A stretch of DNA of 64,000 nt from Temnopleurus reevesii (lineage: Eukaryota > Echinodermata > Echinoidea > Temnopleuroida > Temnopleuridae). The notes under the pieces are model-generated. The model was not told the DNA's origin. It made no database searches and saw only the letters and a list, made by a program, of their open reading frames with translations. Location of the stretch: NCBI GenBank assembly GCA_036244855.1, contig BQKZ01000977.1, positions 40,379-104,378 on the forward strand. Direction: 5' to 3'. A program made the position numbers and the translations under genes. Below are positions 62,401 through 64,000 of the stretch, piece after piece; the stretch's first letter is position 1; the number at the start of each line of letters is the position of its first letter.

Positions 62401-63959
62401 TGTTACGGGGCCCTGGGCAAGAGAAATTGATGTTTGGGCAAGTGATTTGAAAAGCCACTTGCCAACAGGGCAAGTAGTGCACACATTTCTTGTTGCACTC
62501 TGACATAGCAAAAGTGCTTAAATTTTCAGACTTGGTCTTGGTCTGACCCAGAAAAATCTTGCAATGATTAAAAGCAGAAAAATCAGGTGAACAGATAAAA
62601 CAATGGAAATACAGGTGTAATTCTTACATGTACAATCTAAACAAATTACAAATATTTCTATGACCTAACTGGACAGTGATTTTTCATTCAAATTTGTGTA
62701 CGTCATGCACTTCTCGAATATTCTTGTTTTTAAGAATTCATTTAAACCATGAATAATGCACATTTTTACAAAAATATTCAATCATTTGAATCAGAGAATC
62801 TGAACCCATATATTGATGAGGTTTTTTTTTGTGTGTGCAAATGTGTGTGCGAATGTGTGTGTTAAAGGATTGAAAAGGGGACAGTATATAAGAAACTACT
62901 TGTACAGAAGTGCATTACACATAACCCATGCAAAACTTTCTGATGCACGAAATAATGTTTTATAATGATATTCATTTCTCAAATATGATATTTGAAGTTG
63001 CATCCCAGAAATAAACTTGAATGCTCACACAGAGCAACCAGTCAAATATCAAATTGCTGGATGAATGACATTTAAAACCAAGATGATAGTTAAAGGTCTC
63101 AAAGCTATGGGGTTTAGATCAACATTGGTTTCCTCATAGCACCCGAGTGTAATATAAACAGGACAAGTTGGAAATGACATTTGTTGTTTGATAGAGGTGT
63201 TAATGACATAGCGCCATGGGCACTGGGTTTCAGACAACACCAACTGCTAAATTATACTTGTAATTGACATTTGGCATTAAAGACATGTCATTTGACTTCA
63301 ATAGAATGCTGCTTGATTTGGAAGACGCAAGGCTATGTATAACTACACTACACACATGTACCTAATTTGTACAGTAGTAGAAGTGAAGTCAATCAATCTT
63401 AAGGCAAAACTGCTCTTTCGATGCATACAATCTTTGGTATTTAATTTTTACAATGTACATGCAGTATGAAGCCTTTACAAAGTTGTCCCTTTATAGAAAA
63501 AAAAACTATAAAAAAAACACTGATCAATACAAAATCAGGACCACATTCAATTGGAGTGATGCATTCCAGTACGTGTACATGCAAGGGGCCTTTCGCTCCA
63601 GGCTGTAGTGAAAATTTTCATAATATCTAAAAAGCTAATGTAAAATGTAAATATTCAATGTATTGTACTGATCTGGCAAAGGATTTCTATACAGTGAAAG
63701 TTTTTGAGGTTGTCTGCTGAAAAGTCCATTTTATCACACCATCTAATCAGTTGCATTCATGCTTCTTCAATTCTTTAACATCTTTTATGAAATGGATTGA
63801 CACATCAATAAAACCTATCAAGCTATTATTACATGATTAACATACCTTTAAACTGTTGATGACCAAGTCTCTAGCTTGAAGTTCTGCCTCCAATAATCCA
63901 AGAAGCTTCATCAAATCAGCCTTGGAAAACTCCATTATCCCTTTCTCTTTCGAATGTTT
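12951..63959 (-). CDS. CTTNBP2: CTTNBP2-like gene, whole locus (20 exons plus one tentative microexon)
   Basis: Joined by eye from GT-AG exons on the minus strand. Domain order is N-terminal CortBP2 coiled coil, long Ser/Thr/Pro-rich linker, about six ankyrin repeats, and a NAV-type P-loop NTPase module, which is the architecture of cortactin-binding protein 2. Recognisable matches to the vertebrate protein include ARDLVI, LSEFDIEREQL, PPPIPPNKP, SLARPTL, PLQMIQNYVR, LLPLLENRS and VQQHFRW. The family binds cortactin through its proline-rich part, and striatin/PP2A complexes through the coiled coil; in vertebrate neurons it acts at actin and dendritic spines. Total length is about 2,050 codons, longer than the roughly 1,660-residue human protein, mostly because of the linker. 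The reading frame has one internal TAG (51452-51454) and one unresolved phase step between the large exon and the first ankyrin exon. The 5' UTR and perhaps the true first exon lie beyond the right edge. Confidence 0.93.
13646..13745 (-). CDS. CTTNBP2: CTTNBP2 exon: tail
   Basis: Acceptor TATGATCAG and donor ATCAG|GTATTG; 100 bases, phase 1 in and phase 2 out. The product is SQRNGRSMIPRRVTPKSLKP then VTKQNSLPTTQI. It is basic, with RRVTPKS and KQNSLP as possible phosphorylation or 14-3-3-type sites. Confidence 0.85.
13975..14493. other. Assembly gap (519 N)
   Basis: A run of N after an A14 tract, lying wholly within the intron between the 14937-15128 and 13646-13745 exons. The exon phases on both sides agree without any missing coding sequence. 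Confidence 0.99.
14590..14775. repeat. CpG-rich, G/C-tract segment beside assembly gap
   Basis: Against an AT-rich background this stretch has many CpGs (GGCGTGGCTTCGCGACC, GTGGGCGCGC, TTGCGGCCGTAGC, TACGGCGCGAAGCG) and ends with G9...C12 complementary tracts (CAGGGGGGGGGCCATTATGGG then CCCCCCCCCCC). It sits in an intron next to a run of N and looks like a repeat copy, not a promoter. The family is not recognised. Confidence 0.45.
14937..15128 (-). CDS. CTTNBP2: CTTNBP2 exon: basic Ser-rich tail
   Basis: Acceptor CTTTGCAG and donor TCAG|GTATGA; 192 bases, phase 1 to phase 1. The product has EADDYFSGFRGISAPAVDAL, then VEKSSSSSSGGKKPRRSKSL and DRSKTSNKAAALARNQAHMD. The KKPRRSKSLDRSK cluster is a candidate basophilic-kinase or nuclear-localisation-like patch. 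The vertebrate tail is likewise Lys/Arg/Ser rich but not alignable by eye. Confidence 0.85.
15129..15971 (-). other. Intron (0.8 kb)
   Basis: No ORF or repeat recognised. Composition is less AT-rich than neighbouring introns in the 15.27-15.46 kb part. Confidence 0.5.
15972..16147 (-). CDS. CTTNBP2: CTTNBP2 exon: end of P-loop module
   Basis: Acceptor TTCTTTAG and donor AAAG|GTATGT; 176 bases, phase 2 in and phase 1 out. The product is WLCLLWNYSLAPHIEDTFHH, then NGPTASSTHIQQQNIAVNTA and LYVLLHKAFLPGCPLNDK. It aligns with the vertebrate KWMSKLWNGVIAPRVQEA...AALSILLNKAVLHGCPL. Confidence 0.94.
16577..16873 (-). CDS. CTTNBP2: CTTNBP2 exon: NAV-type C-terminal P-loop module
   Basis: Acceptor CTCCTCCAG and donor CTCAG|GTATGT; 297 bases, phase 2 in and phase 2 out. 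The product starts PGTDLTVQQHFRWIRVDWDQ, then EPFRSILPRYLLRRLVHERD, and later VLTWMCGIWKRLNDALTKL and SGPKQFFACPI. QHFRW, EP...L.RYLRR, W...LN and GP..F..CP are shared with CTTNBP2 and with neuron navigators, which have a related AAA-type domain. Confidence 0.95.
17182..17416 (-). CDS. CTTNBP2: CTTNBP2 exon: Walker B and sensor region
   Basis: Acceptor GCCACAG and donor GG|GTGAGA; 235 bases, phase 1 in and phase 2 out. The product has SVHILVLDGIDKVGVASLFS then DLLPLLENRSNQKSV, and ends with SIIIGTIDGVG. VHILVLDGID (about 17334-17363) is a Walker B-like hydrophobic strand ending in Asp. It has D-G where classical ATPases have D-E; the vertebrate protein has IIIILENLE here. IIIGTID is in the sensor-1 position. 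LLPLLENRS is nearly identical to the vertebrate APLENRS stretch. Confidence 0.95.
17785..17884 (-). CDS. CTTNBP2: CTTNBP2 exon: P-loop module
   Basis: Acceptor TTGGCAG and donor AAAG|GTAAAC; 100 bases, phase 0 in and phase 1 out. The product is SKNKNDRVESDMTYASLTSA then FTHKDLCKLLLSK. It corresponds to the stretch between Walker A and Walker B, where the vertebrate protein has FSKEQLLDLFISSA. Confidence 0.9.
18306..18392 (-). CDS. CTTNBP2: CTTNBP2 exon: Walker A (P-loop)
   Basis: Acceptor AATTATAG and donor CAG|GTATGT; 29 codons, phase 0 to phase 0. The product is IKQYKNVLIYGSPGSGKSRL followed by AVKLAQFIQ. GSPGSGKS (18339-18362) is a canonical Walker A motif for nucleotide phosphate and Mg2+ binding. 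The human CTTNBP2 sequence as I recall it (VEQYHNVIFHGPEGS...) lacks the GK[ST], whereas NAV-family proteins keep it. Nucleotide binding is therefore plausible here. Confidence 0.95.
18558..19011. repeat. Three copies of a 151 bp tandem repeat in intron
   Basis: The anchor GGTAGGATGTCCCATTTTCA occurs at 18571, 18722 and 18873, an exact 151 bp period. Copies are identical except for one or two changes near the end of the third. The array lies within the intron between the 19.09 and 18.39 kb exons and does not touch a splice site. Confidence 0.95.
19090..19259 (-). CDS. CTTNBP2: CTTNBP2 exon: segment before Walker A
   Basis: Acceptor CATCATTCAG and donor ATT|GTAAGT; 170 bases, phase 1 in and phase 0 out. 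The product starts NLHWSVGETPSMQPHEIFNL, continues with GNQNGRLDQLAFESFLPLQ, and ends MIQNYVRI. The vertebrate counterparts are VPWSVGQ and MIPLQMMQNYLRLVEQ. The order and spacing are the same. Confidence 0.94.
19770..19890 (-). CDS. CTTNBP2: CTTNBP2 exon: linker to P-loop module
   Basis: Acceptor TTGACAG and donor GCAG|GTAAGA; 121 bases, phase 0 in and phase 1 out. The product is MPESGSELASPDSDKSPSNE, then SLPENIDFGLGVNSIHSYVA. The NIDFGLGVNSIHSYVAGN stretch matches the vertebrate NIGLSARSIRSITLGN. The Ser/Asp/Glu-rich first half is a less conserved loop. Confidence 0.9.
20878..21071 (-). CDS. CTTNBP2: CTTNBP2 exon: post-ankyrin region
   Basis: Acceptor AATTATAG and donor AAG|GTACGG; 194 bases, phase 1 in and phase 0 out. 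The product includes EGKSVRVIVDVSQSSTPSND, then LSPHLLGQKDEVSQFVIGQL and SGMTWSAFDLAVGSVLANSC. It corresponds to the vertebrate segment with RISVGEIEP...TSWDDFSKAVSQALTNHF, which precedes the P-loop module. The two are similar in layout (short beta strand, then W-xx-F-D/SxAV helix). Confidence 0.88.
21612..21729 (-). CDS. CTTNBP2: CTTNBP2 exon: last ankyrin repeat
   Basis: Acceptor TTATTCCAG; the product is EMLVALHQYGGVHLAVPDRR followed by GRTPCDVASDSCKEFLSSI. The vertebrate counterpart is [26 protein letters not shown]...CKHLL. The donor is uncertain: ATAA|GTTAGC (used here) or CTCA|GTAGCA nine bases earlier. Both leave phase 1, which the next exon requires, so the choice only adds or removes three residues (SSI). 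Confidence 0.88.
21730..25792 (-). other. Intron (4.1 kb)
   Basis: AT-rich, with no exon or known repeat recognised apart from short A-runs and a C-run near 25.60 kb. At about 22.26-22.41 kb an imperfect inverted pair (CATTTCATCACATTT and AAATGTGATG-type sequences) flanks about 130 bp. Confidence 0.5.
25793..26014 (-). CDS. CTTNBP2: CTTNBP2 exon: ankyrin repeats with acidic/Gln insert
   Basis: Acceptor TTTTCAG and donor AAG|GTAGGT; 74 codons, phase 0 to phase 0. The product has IGWTSFHASARYGQMESLHS, then LLYHLPTSEQTDLQMLSQIN, a loop (QETTQPQPVSPDLLN), and MMDHDGWTLAHILASTGQK. The vertebrate protein has the same plan: DGWTPVHAA, a long insert between helices, and a following DLINHANREGWTAAHIAAS repeat. 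This supports true orthology. Confidence 0.94.
26575..26692. mobile_element. Small palindromic MITE-like element in intron
   Basis: The left end GGTGTTGCTCTAAAGATACA and the right end (reverse complement GGTGTTGTTTGAAAGTTGCA) both continue into CAATTGAT, forming imperfect terminal inverted repeats of about 26 bp around an AT-rich core. The style resembles the 1328-1454 and 62268-62412 elements, but the termini differ. The target-site duplication is not clear. Confidence 0.5.
26757..26907 (-). CDS. CTTNBP2: CTTNBP2 exon: ankyrin repeats
   Basis: Acceptor TTCTATAG and donor AAT|GTGAGT; 151 bases, phase 2 in and phase 0 out. The product begins CVRFLAEHGANPLSRDSQGW, followed by QPIHWAAASGHASCVRTLLD and NGAKRDSITN. 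It completes one repeat and encodes a full second one with the expected HWAAASGH and LLDNGA signatures. Confidence 0.94.
27020..27115 (-). repeat. (AAT)n plus GCGCTTTA retroposon tail
   Basis: An (ATA)n run followed by TATAGATTATTTCTATAGC and TAGCGCTTTACA, read on the minus strand as TGTAAAGCGCTA...TTATTATTATT. This is the usual 3' tail of L2/CR1-clade LINEs and the SINEs they mobilise. A second, related tail occurs at about 43.77-43.83 kb (ACTTTTATATAGCGCATAAC). Confidence 0.5.
27640..27739 (-). CDS. CTTNBP2: CTTNBP2 exon: ankyrin repeat
   Basis: Acceptor TTTTTTACAG and donor GG|GTAATC; 100 bases, phase 1 in and phase 2 out. The product is DSIDLLVTLGEDPDTAQSEG followed by LTPLHVASGEGHE. The LTPLHVASGEGH stretch is a textbook ankyrin helix pair. 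Joined with the flanking exons it reads GGQVDSIDLL... and ...GHEGCVRFL without a break. Confidence 0.92.
28512..28697 (-). CDS. CTTNBP2: CTTNBP2 exon: first ankyrin repeats
   Basis: Acceptor CCATGCAG and donor TTG|GTAAGT; 186 bases, enters in phase 1 and leaves in phase 1. The product starts GAPSLARPTLCPSAWESPLH, continues QAARQGDTATLCRLIEEQ, and includes KDGSTLIHAAAYGGQV. The SPLHQAARQGD and STLIHAAAYGG signatures are ankyrin repeats. The SLARPTL stretch aligns with the vertebrate sequence just before its first ankyrin repeat. If read directly after exon 4 in phase 0 it would hit a TAG after five codons, so another exon or donor must intervene. Confidence 0.88.
28737..28821 (-). pseudogene. 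Partial duplicate of first ankyrin exon
   Basis: An 85 bp segment is a copy of 28586-28670 with one mismatch, offset by exactly 151 bp. It carries part of the ankyrin coding sequence (CPSAWESPLHQAARHGDTAT...) but runs into a TGA soon after and has no splice sites of its own, so it cannot act as an exon as it stands. It may be an assembly artefact. Confidence 0.8.
30731..30738 (-). promoter_or_regulatory. Possible recursive (ratchet) splice site
   Basis: On the minus strand the sequence reads TTTTCTTTTCCTCATTGTCA followed by TGACAG|GTATGT. A long pyrimidine tract and CAG acceptor abut a strong donor with no exon between them, which is the ratchet-point consensus described in long introns of flies and vertebrates. 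It lies in the longest intron of the gene. Confidence 0.35.
33190..34292. repeat. Near-duplicate block with (GAT)n, copy A
   Basis: Begins CATATTTAGAATAATGAAAT, carries an A31 run (33327-33357) and then from about 33.93 kb a long (GAT)n/(GATGGT)n array. It ends at a single N (34293). Copy B follows immediately. The ATG/GAT reading frames (poly-Met, poly-Asp, poly-His, poly-Ser) are repeat artefacts. Confidence 0.85.
34294..35469. repeat. Near-duplicate block with (GAT)n, copy B
   Basis: Repeats the CATATTTAGAATAATGAAAT start and the same order of segments as 33190-34292, without the A31 run. Its (GAT)n array (35.04-35.47 kb) continues past the point where copy A ends. A short (GAT)n also occurs at about 35.69-35.72 kb. 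Confidence 0.85.
36190..36376 (+). repeat. (GAA)n-rich purine tract
   Basis: Imperfect GAA/GAC repeats such as GAAGAAGAAGAAGAAG and GACAAAGACAAAGACGAAG within the large intron. Opposite-strand frames rich in Ser/Leu come from this bias. Confidence 0.85.
45859..45883 (-). CDS. CTTNBP2: Tentative microexon (21 or 25 nt) of CTTNBP2
   Basis: A pyrimidine-rich acceptor ending ATCTCTACAG is followed by GCCAAGAAATACGGCAAAGC and then AGTAAGTTAGC. The first donor (GCA|GTAAGT) gives a 21 nt exon, phase 0. A second donor four bases on (GTAA|GTTAGC) gives 25 nt and ends in phase 1. Only the 25 nt form restores the frame between exon 4 (ends phase 0) and the first ankyrin exon (needs phase 1). It gives AKKYGKAVS joined to GAPSLARPTL, close to the vertebrate SGGPAPLAGRPTL. 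No transcript evidence is available, so this is a proposal. Confidence 0.4.
48980..51838 (-). CDS. CTTNBP2: CTTNBP2 large exon 4: end of coiled coil, proline-rich linker, internal TAG
   Basis: Acceptor TATTTCAG and donor CAG|GTGGGT bound 2,859 bases, 953 codons, phase 0 to phase 0. The first 128 codons are coiled coil (VDFEKAQQSKLEKE... LSEFDIEREQL ...LEALRKSS) and align closely with the last half of the CortBP2 domain. Codon 129 is TAG (51454-51452). The same frame then continues without another stop for 824 codons rich in Ser, Thr, Pro and Lys. These include PPPIPPNKP (50333-50359), the counterpart of the vertebrate PPPIPPKKP proline motif, and about ten repeats of the type SSKPEPxxPKNSV (49.23-49.60 kb). 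The vertebrate gene also encodes this stretch largely in one big exon, so the frame and exon call are sound even though the TAG is unexplained. Confidence 0.9.
49231..49600 (-). repeat. Coding 36/39 bp tandem repeat (SKPEPxxPKNSV)
   Basis: About ten units, mostly 39 bp with some 36 bp, all keeping the reading frame. The consensus is SSKPEPSVPKNSV, with E/D exchange at the fifth position and V/I/L variation. The units differ at the nucleotide level, so the array is not a very recent expansion. Confidence 0.85.
51452..51454 (-). other. In-frame amber codon within exon 4
   Basis: The codons read AGA AAG TCT TCC TAG AAA TCA TCA GAT. The frame before it is conserved coiled coil and the frame after it stays open for 824 codons to a good splice donor. 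No usable donor/acceptor pair could remove it. Translation stopping here would give about 277 residues from the ATG at 63933-63935, essentially the CortBP2 domain alone. Confidence 0.9.
51839..57575 (-). other. Intron 3 (5.7 kb)
   Basis: No exon seen. It contains a 516 bp mariner-like palindromic element (56459-56974), two (TTCAG)n/TTTATTT retroposon-tail-like stretches (about 54.04 and 55.84 kb), and otherwise AT-rich unique-looking sequence. Confidence 0.6.
56459..56974. mobile_element. Mariner/Tc1-like palindromic element (516 bp)
   Basis: Starts CAGTGTGTCTCAATAAAAAC and ends with the reverse complement, flanked on both sides by TA. The inverted arms are about 110 bp and nearly identical (through TTCATAAAAC.ATATATGCTC). 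The middle has a short (CA)-rich run and one N at 56850. No transposase frame is present, so this is a MITE-like derivative. The TA target and CAGT termini fit the Tc1/mariner superfamily. Confidence 0.75.
57576..57683 (-). CDS. CTTNBP2: CTTNBP2 exon 3 of window: coiled coil
   Basis: Acceptor GTTTCAG and donor CAG|GTCAGA bound 36 codons, phase 0 to phase 0. The product starts AVNDLEDEKKRHAQDTAQGD and ends MLEKERERLMQQ. Heptad-like Leu/Met spacing and charge density fit the continuing coiled coil. Compared with vertebrates this is the LEQEHKKL...LEEERGK region. Confidence 0.88.
58103..58351 (-). CDS. CTTNBP2: CTTNBP2 exon 2 of window: CortBP2 domain
   Basis: Acceptor CCCGACAG and donor AGG|GTACGT bound 83 codons, phase 0 to phase 0. 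The product runs from NERTKLLKPTKNHH to VQALKACHTR. It includes the motif NPYTALVRDSEKA, which corresponds to the vertebrate segment NDPFLALQRDYEA, and a helix beginning DVVASLHAVIEHHRKAEDRL that matches the SILEAVMAHCRKMQERM region. An acidic/Lys-rich insert (SPKGDSDEEKAKGADTK) lies between them. Confidence 0.92.
61559..61686. other. Assembly gap (128 N)
   Basis: A run of N after a pyrimidine-rich CTCCACCTCCCCCTCC tract, within intron 1. Confidence 0.99.
62268..62412. mobile_element. 145 bp MITE of the same family
   Basis: The ends AGCCCCGTAACATA and (reverse complement) GGCCCCGTAACATA enclose a palindromic core rich in GCGATTAATCGC motifs, flanked by CTG on both sides. It shares the GGCCYGTAACATAA terminus and the CTG target duplication with 1328-1454, although the core differs. 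Confidence 0.75.
63846..63959 (-). CDS. CTTNBP2: CTTNBP2 exon 1 of window: start of CortBP2 coiled coil
   Basis: Acceptor TTATAG and donor AAG|GTATG bound 38 codons, phase 0 at both ends. The product contains SKADLMKLLGLLEAELQARD followed by LVINSLK, which aligns with the start of the vertebrate CortBP2 domain (SKSEL...EARDLVI). An in-frame ATG at 63933-63935 (M-E-F-S-K) could be the start codon, because vertebrate homologues have only a short, poorly conserved stretch before this point. The clear upstream acceptor and eight further open codons suggest an upstream exon outside the window. Confidence 0.88.
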
Positions 63960-64000
63960 CTATAATGACAAGAAAAGCATATTTTAAAATCAAGTATTGA

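Larger units (their letters stand above)
58352..63845 (-). other. Intron 1 (5.5 kb)
   Basis: No exon recognised. It holds a C-tract/A-tract near 59.05 kb, a pyrimidine-rich stretch running into a 128-base N gap (61559-61686), a 145 bp palindromic MITE (62268-62412), and a short (TA)n run near the 58.43 kb end. Two direct copies of a motif beginning AAGCCACTTGCC flank the MITE (near 62.09 and 62.45 kb). Confidence 0.6.

Overview
This window is eukaryotic. It has long AT-rich introns, GT-AG exons with matching phases, microsatellites, small transposon remnants and two runs of N. The content is best explained as one large gene on the minus strand, the orthologue of CTTNBP2 (cortactin-binding protein 2). 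Its exons run from about 63.96 kb down to a stop codon at 12.95 kb. The organism is probably an invertebrate deuterostome, most likely an echinoderm such as a sea urchin. That is an inference from the protein (clearly CTTNBP2 but diverged from vertebrates), the AT-rich composition and the repeat types; no sequence here proves the species.

Gene layout, 5' to 3' on the minus strand. Three small exons (63.96, 58.35 and 57.68 kb) and the start of a 2.86 kb exon (51.84-48.98 kb) encode the N-terminal CortBP2 coiled coil. The rest of the large exon encodes a long Ser/Thr/Pro-rich disordered region with a conserved PPPIPPNKP motif and about ten 12-13 residue repeats. After a roughly 20 kb intron interval, which holds one plausible microexon, come exons for ankyrin repeats (28.7-21.6 kb). 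Next are exons for a NAV-type P-loop NTPase module with Walker A and Walker B motifs (21.1-15.97 kb), and then a basic/Ser-rich tail ending in WEETV. I joined 20 exons by eye. All phases agree except at the junction of the large exon and the first ankyrin exon, which the microexon could repair. The start of the gene may lie beyond the right edge of the window.

Oddities in the gene: an in-frame TAG inside the large exon, exactly at the end of the coiled coil; a tandem splice donor on the microexon; a recursive-splice-like AG|GT site in the largest intron; and a partial copy of the first ankyrin exon.

Outside the gene, the left 9 kb is repeat-rich. It has near-duplicate blocks joined at single N bases (probably unmerged haplotypes), hairpin MITEs, a purine-rich tract and (CA)n. 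From 9.2 to 12.9 kb there is AT-rich 3' flank or 3' UTR. The large intron carries long (GAT)n arrays. I found no CRISPR array, rRNA, tRNA or prokaryotic gene. The most informative items are the amber codon, the microexon donor pair, the intact Walker A motif and the MITE with an empty-site copy beside it.
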